Notes under the pieces: model-generated
Told to the model about the DNA's origin: nothing
Seen by the model: the letters and a program-made list of their open reading frames with translations, nothing else
Databases searched by the model: none
Shown here: piece by piece, positions 53,204 to 61,742 of the stretch
Layout: the number at the start of each line of letters is the position of its first letter
How positions within the stretch are numbered: position 1 is the first letter of the stretch
Position numbers and translations under genes: made by a program
Source: Rhodoferax sp.
Lineage (GTDB): Bacteria > Pseudomonadota > Gammaproteobacteria > Burkholderiales > Burkholderiaceae_C
Direction: 5' to 3'
Length of the DNA stretch: 64,000 nt
NCBI RefSeq assembly: GCF_018780565.1
Contig: NZ_JADMJN010000009.1
Location: 1 to 64,000, forward strand

Positions 53204-53776
53204 ATGGCCCGCTACCCCCTTCCCGAACTCAAAGACTTGCCCGATGACATCCGCGCCAAGGTGCTGGAGGTGCAGGAAAAAGCCGGCTTCGTGCCCACCG
53301 TGTTTCTGGCGCTGGCGCGCCGACCGGCCGAATGGCGCGCCTTCTTTGCCTACCACGATGCGCTGATGCTTAAAGAGGACTCCGGTCTGAGCAAAGGCGA
53401 CCGCGAGATGATCGTCACCACCACCAGCGCCGCCAACAAGTGCCTGTATTGCGTCGTGGCCCACGGCGCGATTCTGCGCATTTACGAGAAAAAGCCACTG
53501 GTCGCCGACCAGGTCTCGGTGAACTATCGCAAGGCCGACATCACACCGCGTCAAAAAGCCATGCTGGATTTCGCAATGAAGGTGTGCCTGAAGTCCGACG
53601 AGATTGGAGACGACGACTTCACCGCACTGCAGGCGCACGGCTTTACTGACGAAGACGCCTGGGACATTGCCGCCATCACCGCTTTCTTCGGTCTCTCCAA
53701 CCGCATGGCCTCGTTCAGCAATATGTTGCCCAACCCGGAGTTTTACCTGATGGGACGTGTTGCCAAAGCCAAGTGA
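53204..53776 (+). CDS. Peroxidase-related CMD-domain protein (AhpD-like)
   Basis: A 190-residue uncharacterised peroxidase-related protein. It has the redox motif NKCLYCVVAHG (CxxC plus His) near residue 80 and the segment FVPTVFLALARRPAEWRAFF. It is divergent from the PcaC-like gene, 75 bases apart. Family members carry alkylhydroperoxidase-type activity; the substrate is not known. Confidence 0.85.
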   Translation: MARYPLPELKDLPDDIRAKVLEVQEKAGFVPTVFLALARRPAEWRAFFAYHDALMLKEDSGLSKGDREMIVTTTSAANKCLYCVVAHGAILRIYEKKPLVADQVSVNYRKADITPRQKAMLDFAMKVCLKSDEIGDDDFTALQAHGFTDEDAWDIAAITAFFGLSNRMASFSNMLPNPEFYLMGRVAKAK

Positions 53777-53972
53777 TTCGCGCACTTGAAGCGGCAAACA
53801 ATTTCAATTTAGGCAGCATCAATCCGGTGTCAACGTAAAAAACGTACGAGCGCAACAGGCCCATAGCGGACTTCGGTCGCGCTCCAAAACAGTCGTTACG
53901 TTGGCGCTGACGGGCACGCAACCCGTCCCGCGAAGCGGCAACCTGATGTTGTGTATCCGCGTGGGCCGACTC

Positions 53973-53979
53973 GTTAAGC
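53973..53979 (-). other. Half attC (R'' core) after the LprI-like gene
   Basis: The minus strand reads GCTTAAC, matching RYYYAAC, just 6 bases after the stop codon of the LprI-like gene. No GTTRRRY partner is found in the next 150 bases, so the site looks truncated. GACGGG/CCCGTC is a short hairpin inside the tail. Confidence 0.5.
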
Positions 53980-53985
53980 GCCACG

Positions 53986-54429
53986 CTACTCATCGAGCGA
54001 TTCAAGGAACATGGCACGATAGGCGCGCCAATGAAGATCGCAGACAACGAGCTCGTCAGTCCAGTCGGTGCCCCCAGTAGGTGGCCCAGCCACCAGTTCG
54101 CACTGGCTGCTAACAAATTTCAACCACGCTCGTTGGCTCTGCCTCAGTAACTCCTGCCGCTCAGGGCCAAGTCGCGTCAAGGCCTTCTTGTACGCGATAT
54201 TCATGCGTTTATCTTGTCGCTGATTCTCTGCTCCAAGACACTGCCTCCTACCCGCTACTGATCCACCTTCGAGCGTAGCCAAACACTTTGTTAGGTTGGG
54301 CCCGATTCCCAAATCCGCCTCCGACTTTGTACCAGGAAGGTACCAGCCTCCTACACCCCGATCATCCGCAGCCAGCACTCCACTGCAAATGCAGACTAGC
54401 GCAATCAAAAGCAGATTTCTATGTTGCAT
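53986..54429 (-). CDS. LprI-like (DUF1311) exported protein in an integron cassette
   Basis: A 147-residue secreted protein. The signal peptide ends near CSGVLAADD. Features are CLATLEGGSVAGRRQCLGAE, the DUF1311-like helix QDKRMNIAYKKALTRLGPER, and the box LLRQSQRAWLKFVSSQCEL. Lysozyme-inhibitor LprI proteins share that helix pattern; true inhibitor activity is an inference. The ATG at 54429 lies 18 bases after an attC end and the stop is followed by a partial attC core, so this gene is a cassette. Confidence 0.8.
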   Translation of the reverse strand: MQHRNLLLIALVCICSGVLAADDRGVGGWYLPGTKSEADLGIGPNLTKCLATLEGGSVAGRRQCLGAENQRQDKRMNIAYKKALTRLGPERQELLRQSQRAWLKFVSSQCELVAGPPTGGTDWTDELVVCDLHWRAYRAMFLESLDE

Positions 54430-54447
54430 GGGACTACACGATATACC

Positions 54448-54558
54448 GTTTAACAGTTTGAGTTAACCGGAATACGACAGAGTGACGTAGCCGGGCAAAA
54501 TGAAATGACGCCCGGCGAAGGAACGCCGGAGTATGTCCGGTTAAACGAAGGGTTAGAT
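54448..54558 (-). repeat. Complete integron attC site
   Basis: On the minus strand R'' ATCTAAC (54558-54552) directly follows a stop codon, and R' GTTAAAC (54454-54448) closes the site, 111 bases in all. The inner arms GTTTAACCGGA and TCCGGTTAACTC are complementary, as in typical attC sites. This is the recombination site of the upstream gene cassette. Confidence 0.8.
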
Positions 54559-55284
54559 TCAGTCGCCATCGAAGTAGATGCCGTCGATTTCTGGAGACTC
54601 GCGATTACCGGACGTCTTGAACCATCCAACCAAGCCAAAGTTCGTCCTAATAAGAAGGTATTGGTCATCGCTCAGAACGACAAAGAGACGCTCACCCTTC
54701 GGAATAAACGCGACGCTCTCCGTACCGTCTTTTGATGTCGTAATCGTGATGGCGACGTTCGCTCTTGACTCAAGGCCAACGAACTGGAATGGCTGCTTGA
54801 CTTCTTCCAGCTTGCCATCCTGCACGGCAAACTTGCGCCGCTCCAGATGTAGCTTGTTTGTTCTGCCGATGGCGTAGATGAATCCGTTCCCAGGTAGCAC
54901 AAGCTGATCGGCATCAATAGTCCCAATCGGCTTCGTGCTTGCCTCTTCGGCAAGCACGAACGCCGGATCGTTGCTTGCACCCGGATCAAAGTAAACGTAG
55001 TGACGAGTCTGGGATATTCGGTTCAACCGAGTTACCAGGACTCGGGTCATATCAATGCCATCAATGCCTTGTGTGTTGTACTTGGCGTCAAGCGGCTCGT
55101 TCAGCAACTTCGTTAGCAGAGGGTCAAAGGAGATCTGCTGCGGAATCTGGCTCACCCTGTCCTGAATTACGTGCGTTCGGAGGCCGGGGAAGGCCGGAAG
55201 ACCTTGCTTGGCTGGTTGAGCGACGACGCATGTGCATAGCGCTGCCAATGTGACCGAGGCCAAGCTGCGAGCGGTAGTGATCAT
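54559..55284 (-). CDS. Exported hypothetical protein in an integron cassette
   Basis: A 241-residue protein with a signal peptide (ARSLASVTLAALCTCVVAQP). It carries a duplicated-looking beta region (THVIQDRVSQIPQQISFDPL, then DDQYLLIRTNFGLVGWFKTS) and no family I can name. The ATG at 55284 is 5 bases after GTTAAAT, which fits an R' core, and the stop is joined to a complete attC. It is therefore a cassette gene. The later residues SDDQYLLIRTNFGLVGWF resemble an SH3-like strand pattern, weakly. Confidence 0.7.
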   Translation of the reverse strand: MITTARSLASVTLAALCTCVVAQPAKQGLPAFPGLRTHVIQDRVSQIPQQISFDPLLTKLLNEPLDAKYNTQGIDGIDMTRVLVTRLNRISQTRHYVYFDPGASNDPAFVLAEEASTKPIGTIDADQLVLPGNGFIYAIGRTNKLHLERRKFAVQDGKLEEVKQPFQFVGLESRANVAITITTSKDGTESVAFIPKGERLFVVLSDDQYLLIRTNFGLVGWFKTSGNRESPEIDGIYFDGD

Positions 55285-55475
55285 GTTGAATTTAACGTGA
55301 TGTAGACCGTACGCCCTGAGGTGTATCCCAATACACCGCAGCGGAACTTGAGTGAGCACTTTCGTCGTAGCCCTTATGGGGCCTGCGTGCTTCTGAACTT
55401 GACATATTTATTCCCCCTGAATGACCCGAGAAACTCGGCAATTTTTTCACTCATTTTACGGAAAAGCCAAGACCT

Positions 55476-55580
55476 TCAAGCCACGCTGAAGGTGAGCTTT
55501 TTCAGTTGCCAGCGATCCGGATCGAACGACCGCTTGCGCCGCACACGCGACACCCGCCGCGCCCAATTCTCAATCGACAT
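55476..55580 (-). CDS. Possible 34-residue Arg-rich small protein
   Basis: A short frame from ATG 55580 to TGA, coding a basic peptide (MSIENWARRVSRVRRKRSFD and then PDRWQLKKLTFSVA). Codon use looks coding-like but there is no clear Shine-Dalgarno. It lies inside the cassette boundary region. It may be chance. Confidence 0.2.
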   Translation of the reverse strand: MSIENWARRVSRVRRKRSFDPDRWQLKKLTFSVA

Positions 55581-55598
55581 CTACGCCAGGCGGCTCGC

Positions 55599-55672
55599 AG
55601 GGTTTGGGGTATTGGTCCCCGCCGATTTCTGGGCATTTGACAGCATGAGGCGGGGGCCAATGCCCCAAACAC
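55599..55672. repeat. Long imperfect inverted repeat
   Basis: Arms of about 21 bases (TTTGGGGTATTGGTCCCCGCC and GGCGGGGGCCAATGCCCCAAA), two mismatches that are G-T pairs in RNA, and a loop of about 30. There is no T run, so it is not a simple terminator. The left arm starts about 20 bases after the 34-codon frame. Confidence 0.6.
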
Positions 55673-55683
55673 CAAGTGATGGC

Positions 55684-56103
55684 TCAGCTCACCAGCGTCC
55701 GCATCCAGTCGGGCAGCGTCGTGGCTTTTTGCTTGGGAAAATCCACCCAGATGGTGGTGGCACCCCCCGCAGCGTAAATCACGCCGGGCTGGTCGGTGCG
55801 CTCCATCGTGCCCCAGCTTTCAAAAGTCGTGCGCCCCGGGTCGCTCACATACATCTTGACCCGCACATCACCGGGGTATTCGAGCTGCTTGTAAAAGTTG
55901 CAGAACGCGTTGACGATCACCGGTCCTTCGCCCTGCGGGTCTGGCTCGCAGCCGGCCGAACGCATCCAGTCAATCCGGCAGGTCTCCAGGTAACGAAAAT
56001 AAATGGTGTTGTTGACATGGTTCATGGCGTCCATGTCACCCCAACGGATGGGAATAACCATCTCGTAGACCAGCTTCTTGATCTCGGGAATTTCGATCTT
56101 CAT
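55684..56103 (-). CDS. Acyl-CoA thioesterase (4HBT, hot-dog fold)
   Basis: A 139-residue thioesterase. The motif IRWGDMDAMNHVNNTIYFRY carries the catalytic Asp and the HV motif. ETCRIDWMRSAGCEPDPQG and TTFESWGTMERTDQPGVIYA follow. The start ATG 56103 overlaps the ubiC stop (ATGA). The substrate is unknown. Confidence 0.85.
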   Translation of the reverse strand: MKIEIPEIKKLVYEMVIPIRWGDMDAMNHVNNTIYFRYLETCRIDWMRSAGCEPDPQGEGPVIVNAFCNFYKQLEYPGDVRVKMYVSDPGRTTFESWGTMERTDQPGVIYAAGGATTIWVDFPKQKATTLPDWMRTLVS

Positions 56104-56696
56104 GTTCTCTTCCTTGAAAAATATTTTCGCTCGTTGCGCTGTTTCCGCACGCCTGCCGACCAGTGCCAAGGAGCCTGTGCAGAGGGAAATACCTCCATCA
56201 CCAGCAAGGGCGCACCACAGCGGGTGAACACCGAACGACGCGCAGGCACGGCTCGCATCGCCATCGTCTCGCGCGCCGCCAGCTGCCAGGCCCGCATCAC
56301 ATTCCGATGCTCAGGGCCGGCAGGTTTGAACCGGGCAAACTCCAGCGGCGCGCGCACGATGCCGCGCCGCTTGAACAGCACATCCGCCAGAGGTCGTGTG
56401 CCCAGGCCCCGGATCGAGCGCCATGGTCCCTGTGATGCAGCATGGGGCGTCACGCTGCGCGCAAACACCACGGGTAAATGGTCCACGCGCAGCAGGACCT
56501 CGCGCACATAGCCCGAGCAGCGCCCCGGCAGGCCCAATGCGCGCGCCTCATCCGGACCCAGCCCCTGACGCCCTTGACTGAGCACCTGCACGGTGAAGGC
56601 GCGGCTTACACCAGCCAGCCGTGTACTGAGCGAACCTGTGGCCGCCACCCAGCGCCGCACTTGGCGCGGCTGAATCCTGTTCGTCGTCCACTGCAT
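56100..56696 (-). CDS. ubiC: Chorismate--pyruvate lyase UbiC
   Basis: A 198-residue chorismate lyase, first step of ubiquinone synthesis from chorismate. It has the family pattern VREVLLRVDHLPVVFARSVT, GPWRSIRGLGTRPLADVLF, and the terminal ARRSVFTRCGAPLLVMEVFP. The ATG at 56696 shares bases with the transporter stop (TGATG). The longer upstream reading is antisense to that gene. The C-terminus is Arg/Lys-rich. Confidence 0.82.
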   Translation of the reverse strand: MQWTTNRIQPRQVRRWVAATGSLSTRLAGVSRAFTVQVLSQGRQGLGPDEARALGLPGRCSGYVREVLLRVDHLPVVFARSVTPHAASQGPWRSIRGLGTRPLADVLFKRRGIVRAPLEFARFKPAGPEHRNVMRAWQLAARETMAMRAVPARRSVFTRCGAPLLVMEVFPSAQAPWHWSAGVRKQRNERKYFSRKRT

Positions 56697-57598
56697 CAGC
56701 GGTGTGCCCTGATGGAAGCCAGGATACCCAGCGTGAACAACACGGCTGCGAGCAGCTGAAACGAACCCGGCCAGGCCCGATCCAGCAAGAATGAATACAG
56801 CAGGGCAAACAGGGTCTCGCTCACAATCAGCTGGCCGCACAGGCTGGCACTCAGGCGCTGGCTCGCCACGTTCCAAAAAATGGTCGCCACCCACGCTGAC
56901 CCTATGCCAGTAGCTATGCAAATAATAGCTAAAGAGCCAATATTTTCAAGGGCCAGAAGCTCTTTTGCGCTTGAACCCGCGAGCAGCCACAACAGCAGCG
57001 CTCCGGCGCCGGTGGCAATGCCCAGCCAGTTGGCCCATTCGCTGGCGCTTACGTGCGGGTGGCGCTTAAGCCAGCGTGCGTTGAGCAGGCCAAAAGCAGT
57101 CCAGCTCACCATGGCCATCAGCGCATACGCCACGCCACGCCAAAAATGAACGCCACTGGGCTTGACCCGTCCGAACAGATCCGTACCCGTGGCAAACACC
57201 ATGAGCGCCAGCCCTGCGGCCGTCAACAACAAGCCCGGCAACAAGGCCGACCATTTGAGCCCCAGCGGCTTGCCCAGCAACATCATCCAGATCGGAATGG
57301 TGCCGATGATCAGGCTGGGCACCTCGGTACCCGCATCGCGAATAGCCAGCGCCAGCAGCAGGTAGTAGCCGCTGAATCCCAGCAGACTCATCCCCACCGC
57401 GGTGCCTGCCTGGCGAGCCGTGGGAAGCTGGTGACTGGAGCGTGTGAACAGCATCGCCAGCGCCGCCGCCATGCCAAAACTCACGAAGCGGCCCGCCGTG
57501 AGATCCACCGAAGTCAGACCGGGCGTCATGCGGGGTGCCACAAAAACACCGCCCCACAGGGCACCAGCGGCCAGCCCCGCCAAAATGCCCTTCAACAT
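56696..57598 (-). CDS. EamA/DMT-family transporter
   Basis: A 300-residue transporter with about 10 membrane helices and two EamA repeats (ILAGLAAGALWGGVFVAPRM, and AYALMAMVSWTAFGLLNARW). The substrate is unknown. A perfect inverted repeat AGCTAT-N7-ATAGCT (56912-56930) lies in frame in the segment SLAIICIATG. It is 6 bases after the SDR stop. Confidence 0.9.
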   Translation of the reverse strand: MLKGILAGLAAGALWGGVFVAPRMTPGLTSVDLTAGRFVSFGMAAALAMLFTRSSHQLPTARQAGTAVGMSLLGFSGYYLLLALAIRDAGTEVPSLIIGTIPIWMMLLGKPLGLKWSALLPGLLLTAAGLALMVFATGTDLFGRVKPSGVHFWRGVAYALMAMVSWTAFGLLNARWLKRHPHVSASEWANWLGIATGAGALLLWLLAGSSAKELLALENIGSLAIICIATGIGSAWVATIFWNVASQRLSASLCGQLIVSETLFALLYSFLLDRAWPGSFQLLAAVLFTLGILASIRAHR

Positions 57599-57604
57599 GC
57601 GCGG

Positions 57605-58387
57605 TCAGGTACCAAAGCCATCGTCGGCGGAAATCACCGCACCATTGATGAAGTGGCTTTGATCCGCGCACAGCATCACCAGCAGGGCATCGAGATCCTT
57701 GGCCTGCCCGACCCGTTTGCGTGGCAACATCTCCATCAGCTTCTGGCCCTGCCTGGTCTGCCAGTGCTGGTGATTGATTTCGGTATCGATGTAGCCCGGG
57801 CAAATGGCGTTGACGTTGATGCCGTACTTGCCCCACTCCAGCGCCATGGCCTTGGTCATTTGCACCACGGCCGCCTTGCTCATGCAATACACACCGATTT
57901 GCGGCAACACACGCAGGCCCGCCATCGAGGCGATGTTGACGATGCGCCCCCCGGTGTAAGTGCCGGGCGCCGAGCCTTGGGCCCGGGCCAGCATGCGCTT
58001 GCCAACTTCCTGCGCCACAAAGAACGCGCCTTTGACATTGGTGTTGAACATGAAGTCGTAGTCTTCTTCCGTCACATCCTGAATTCGCTGCGTGGTACTG
58101 ACACCGGAGTTGTTGATCAAAATGTCGATCGAGCCGACTTCGGTCTCGGCATGCGCGACGGCGGACTTGATCGAGTCGTGGTCGGTGACATCAAGCTCTG
58201 TCACGTGGGCGTCACCACCCTCGCCTTCGATCTGCGCGCGCAGGTCCTTGAGCTTGTCAACCCGGCGACTCGCCAGCACCACAGCGGCACCGGCGCGAGA
58301 CAGTGTTTTGGCAAATTGCGCTCCCAGGCCACTGGAGGCGCCTGTGATAAACGCAACGCGGCCGGATAGATCGATGGTGTAGGCCAT
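57605..58387 (-). CDS. Short-chain dehydrogenase/reductase
   Basis: A 260-residue SDR. The cofactor motif is AFITGASSGLGAQFAK, NNSG is in ILINNSGVS, the catalytic Ser is in RIVNIASMAG, and the Tyr/Lys pair is in YCMSKAAVV. The substrate is unknown. It is first of a minus-strand run SDR, EamA, ubiC, thioesterase, which is divergent from the ETF-QO gene. Confidence 0.92.
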   Translation of the reverse strand: MAYTIDLSGRVAFITGASSGLGAQFAKTLSRAGAAVVLASRRVDKLKDLRAQIEGEGGDAHVTELDVTDHDSIKSAVAHAETEVGSIDILINNSGVSTTQRIQDVTEEDYDFMFNTNVKGAFFVAQEVGKRMLARAQGSAPGTYTGGRIVNIASMAGLRVLPQIGVYCMSKAAVVQMTKAMALEWGKYGINVNAICPGYIDTEINHQHWQTRQGQKLMEMLPRKRVGQAKDLDALLVMLCADQSHFINGAVISADDGFGT

Positions 58388-58523
58388 TTAGAGAGTCTCC
58401 ACAAAACAAAAAGAACGACCGTCCGATTGTGCCAATTCACCGAATAAAATCAGCGCTGCAATCGCCAGCCATTGGCCGGGGTTTGAATACCCGCCACAAC
58501 CCGATTATCAAGCGAGATACACC

Positions 58524-60224
58524 ATGACAAACCAGGAAATTCTGGCCCAGTTCGGCCCCCGTGAAGCAATGGAATACGACGTTGTCGTCGTAGGCGGCGG
58601 CCCCGGCGGCTTGGCCACGGCCATCCGCATCAAGCAACTTTCCGCCAAAAGTGGCAAGGAGGTCTCGGTGGTCGTGCTGGAAAAAGGCTCTGAGCCTGGC
58701 GCACACATCCTGTCTGGCGCCATCATGGACCCGAAGGCCCTGACCGAACTCATCCCCAACTGGCGAGAACTCGGCGCCCCCTTGAACCAGCCCGTGACCG
58801 ACGACGCCTGGACTTTCCTGGGCGAGAAGTCCTCCTTTCGCACGCCAAACTTTTTGCTGCCTGAATGCGCTCAAAACCACGGCAACTACATCGTCAGCCT
58901 GGGTGCAGTGACCCGCTGGATGGCCGAGCAGGCTGAAAGCCTGGGCGTGGAAATCTTCCCTGGCTTTGCCGCCGCGGAAGTGCTCTACAACGGCGACGGC
59001 TCGGTCAAGGGTGTTGCCACCGGCAACATGGGCGTGGGCAAAGACGGCGAACCCGGCGAGAACTTCCAGCTCGGCATGGAACTGCTGGGCAAATACACCG
59101 TGTTTGCCGAAGGCGCACGCGGCCACCTCGGCAAGCAGCTGATTGCCAAGTACAAGCTCGATGAAGGCAAAGACCCGCAAAGCTTTGGCATCGGCATCAA
59201 GGAACTCTGGGAAATTGATCCGTCCCGCCACACCCCGGGCTTTGTCATGCACACCGCTGGCTGGCCGATGGAGTCCGACACCTATGGCGGCGCTTTCCTG
59301 TACCACCTGGATGGCAACAAGGTTGCCCTGGGCTTCATCACCGGCTTGGGCTACTCAAACCCTTACCTCAGCCCGTTTGAAGAGTTCCAGCGCTGGAAAA
59401 CCCATCCCAACATTCGCTACTACTTCGAGAACGACAAGGGCGAAGTTACTGCCAAACGTCTGTCCTACGGCGCCCGCGCCATCAACGCCAGTGGCCTGTC
59501 CTCGCTGCCCAAAACCGTGTTCCCCGGCGGCGCTCTGGTGGGCTGCAATGCAGGCTACCTGAACGTCAGCCGCATCAAAGGCAGCCACGCTGCCATCAAG
59601 ACCGGCATGCTGGCCGCCGATGCGGCCTATGACGCCATCATTGCCGGCCGCCAGCATGATGAGCTCAGCGCCTACCCCGAGGCCTTTGAAGCAAGCTGGC
59701 TGCACACCGAACTCAACAAAGACCGCAACTTCAAGAACTGGTTCAAACACGGCCTGACCGTTGCTACGCTCATGAACGGGTTTGAGCAATTCGTTCTGCG
59801 CGGCCACATTCCCTGGACCCTGCGCCGCGACAAGCCGGACCACGCTTACCTCAAGCCCGCGGCTGAATGCAAACCCATCGTCTATCCCAAGCCCGATGGC
59901 AAGCTCACGTTTGACCGCTTGAGCAGCGTGTTCATCAGCAACACCAACCACGAAGAGCAGCAGCCGGCTCATTTGACGCTGAAGGATGCTTCGGTACCTG
60001 TCAGCATCAACCTGGCCAAGTACGCAGGTCCCGAGGCCCGCTACTGCCCGGCTGGCGTCTACGAGTTTGTGCCCGACACGGCCAAGGGAGGCGATGCCCA
60101 GCGCCTGCAGATCAACGCCCAGAACTGCGTGCACTGCAAAACCTGTGATATCAAGGACCCGACCCAAAATATCGTCTGGGTCACGCCGGAAGGTGGCGGC
60201 GGACCCAACTACGCGGGCATGTAA
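58524..60224 (+). CDS. Electron transfer flavoprotein-ubiquinone oxidoreductase
   Basis: A 566-residue membrane-bound FAD/4Fe-4S enzyme. The FAD motif is VVVVGGGPGGLATAIRIKQL. A GHLGKQLIAKYKLDEGKDPQ segment lies in the middle. The C-terminal cluster ligands are in YCPAGVYEFVPD and NCVHCKTCDIKDPTQNIVWV, closing with the family ending GGGGPNYAGM. It passes electrons from ETF to ubiquinone. It lies 136 bases after the SDR gene (divergent) and 21 bases before the glycine riboswitch. Confidence 0.93.
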   Translation: MTNQEILAQFGPREAMEYDVVVVGGGPGGLATAIRIKQLSAKSGKEVSVVVLEKGSEPGAHILSGAIMDPKALTELIPNWRELGAPLNQPVTDDAWTFLGEKSSFRTPNFLLPECAQNHGNYIVSLGAVTRWMAEQAESLGVEIFPGFAAAEVLYNGDGSVKGVATGNMGVGKDGEPGENFQLGMELLGKYTVFAEGARGHLGKQLIAKYKLDEGKDPQSFGIGIKELWEIDPSRHTPGFVMHTAGWPMESDTYGGAFLYHLDGNKVALGFITGLGYSNPYLSPFEEFQRWKTHPNIRYYFENDKGEVTAKRLSYGARAINASGLSSLPKTVFPGGALVGCNAGYLNVSRIKGSHAAIKTGMLAADAAYDAIIAGRQHDELSAYPEAFEASWLHTELNKDRNFKNWFKHGLTVATLMNGFEQFVLRGHIPWTLRRDKPDHAYLKPAAECKPIVYPKPDGKLTFDRLSSVFISNTNHEEQQPAHLTLKDASVPVSINLAKYAGPEARYCPAGVYEFVPDTAKGGDAQRLQINAQNCVHCKTCDIKDPTQNIVWVTPEGGGGPNYAGM

Positions 60225-60245
60225 GCGCGCAATAGTAGAATCGAA

Positions 60246-60463
60246 ACGTTCAGGAGAGAGCCTTCCCCGAGAAGGCCGCCGAAGGCGCAGGACTGCTGAT
60301 TGCAGCAGTTTGAACGCTCAGGCAAAAGGACTGACAGGCGTTCACGGGTCGCACACCCCGTGAACGTTTCCCCACTGGAGAGAGGCTGCATTCAATGCAG
60401 TCCACCGAAGGAGCAAACCCGCATCGCCGGGTGAATCTCTCAGGTAAAGCGGACAGCGGGGGC
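60246..60463 (+). ncRNA. Tandem glycine riboswitch (two gcvT aptamers)
   Basis: Two consecutive aptamers. The first is at about 60246-60345, with GGAGAGAG, CCGAAGG and CAGGCAAAAGGACTGACAGG. The second is at about 60364-60462, with CTGGAGAGAGGC, CCACCGAAGGAGC and CTCAGGTAAAGCGGACAGC. The tandem arrangement, directly before gcvT, is the classic glycine ON switch that raises glycine cleavage genes when glycine is high. Confidence 0.95.
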
Positions 60464-60513
60464 AGCCCATGGCTTTGGCCATGGAATTCGACTTGCCCCT
60501 CCTGGATTCGCTG

Positions 60514-61683
60514 ATGACCACCACGCCTGACAATCTTCTCAATACGCCGCTGAACGACCTGCATGTGTCGCTGGGCGCTCGCATGGTGCCCTTTGCGGGT
60601 TATTCCATGCCCGTGCAATACCCCAGCGGGCTGATGGCCGAGCACCACCACACACGCAAGGCCGCCGGCCTGTTTGACGTGTCTCACATGGGCCAGTTGC
60701 GCCTGATCGGGCCGGATGCCGCTGCGGCGTTTGAGAGCCTGATGCCGGTGGACGTGATCGACCTGCCCGTGGGCAAGCAGCGCTACGGCCTGCTGCTCAA
60801 TGACGAAGGCGGCATCATCGACGACCTGATGTTCGTCAACCGCGATTACGCCCACGGTGGCGATATCTTTGTGATCGTGAACGGCGCCTGCAAGGTGGGT
60901 GACATTGCCCACATCCAGGCCCGGATCGGCACGCGCTGCCAGGTGATTCCCATGCCCGAGATGGCCTTGCTGGCCTTGCAGGGCCCCCAGGCCGTGACCG
61001 CGCTGCAACGCCTGTGCCCCGGCATCGACAAACTGGTGTTCATGACCGGCGGCAAGTTCAACATTGCCTGCGACAGCGCCGGGCCGCACCAGACCATCGA
61101 ATGCTTTGTGACCCGCAGTGGCTACACCGGGGAGGACGGCTTCGAGATTTCGGTGCACGAGATGAAAGCCGAGGCGCTCGCACACGCCCTGCTGGCACAG
61201 CCCGAGGTCAAGCCCATCGGTTTGGGCGCACGCAATTCCCTGCGCCTGGAAGCTGGCCTGTGCCTGTATGGCAATGACATTGACACCAGCACCACGCCGG
61301 TCGAAGCGGGTTTGAACTGGGCGATGCAAAAGGTCCGCCGCGCGGGTGGTGCGCGGGTTGGTGGTTTTCCGGGTACTACAAAAATACTAGCGCAACTCGC
61401 AGGCGAAACGGGGGCTCTTGGCCGAAAACGTGTGGGACTGATGGCGCTGGAGCGCATCCCCGTGCGCGACCACACTGAACTGCAAGACCTGAACGGCAAA
61501 CGCATTGGCGAAGTCACCAGCGGCCTGCTCGGCCCCACGATCGACAAGCCGGTGGCCATGGGCTATGTCACACCAGATTTCGCGGCATTGGGTTCACGCG
61601 TCAACGCCATCGTGCGCGGCAAGCCGGTGCCGATGGAAGTGGTTGCCATGCCCTTCGTACCCACCCGTTACTACCGCGGCTAA
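60514..61683 (+). CDS. gcvT: Glycine cleavage system T protein (aminomethyltransferase)
   Basis: A 389-residue GcvT if started at ATG 60514 (MTTTPDNLLNTPLNDLHVSL), which matches the family start. ATGs at 60469 and 60481 in frame would add 15 or 11 residues and lie right after the riboswitch; none has a strong Shine-Dalgarno. Family segments are ARMVPFAGYSMPVQYPSG, LFDVSHMGQLRLIG, and VTRSGYTGEDGFEISVHEM. It moves the methylene group from GcvH to tetrahydrofolate. An in-frame CTA-N9-TAG element lies near 61377. Confidence 0.93.
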   Translation: MTTTPDNLLNTPLNDLHVSLGARMVPFAGYSMPVQYPSGLMAEHHHTRKAAGLFDVSHMGQLRLIGPDAAAAFESLMPVDVIDLPVGKQRYGLLLNDEGGIIDDLMFVNRDYAHGGDIFVIVNGACKVGDIAHIQARIGTRCQVIPMPEMALLALQGPQAVTALQRLCPGIDKLVFMTGGKFNIACDSAGPHQTIECFVTRSGYTGEDGFEISVHEMKAEALAHALLAQPEVKPIGLGARNSLRLEAGLCLYGNDIDTSTTPVEAGLNWAMQKVRRAGGARVGGFPGTTKILAQLAGETGALGRKRVGLMALERIPVRDHTELQDLNGKRIGEVTSGLLGPTIDKPVAMGYVTPDFAALGSRVNAIVRGKPVPMEVVAMPFVPTRYYRG

Positions 61684-61742
61684 GTTGTCGCGGCTGATTT
61701 TTCGTTCTGTTTTATTGACCTCACATTTTTTTGGAGAAACCC

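Larger units (their letters stand above)
55285..55683. other. Gene-poor cassette boundary with a long inverted repeat
   Basis: 399 bases between the cassette array and the thioesterase stop. The near edge has GTTAAAT (55296-55290), a possible R' core that marks the cassette edge, without a matching RYYYAAC. I see no integrase. It includes a large inverted repeat and a doubtful 34-codon frame listed separately. Confidence 0.5.

Noticed and set aside
55290..56400. Integron integrase or attI beside the cassettes
   Set aside because: No integrase-like frame is present; only a GTTAAAT core without a partner RYYYAAC.
55321..56511. 396-codon plus-strand frame opposite the thioesterase and ubiC
   Set aside because: Antisense to genes with good motifs; no start signals.
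57053..58369. 438-codon plus-strand frame opposite EamA and SDR genes
   Set aside because: Antisense to well-supported genes and His/Arg-rich.
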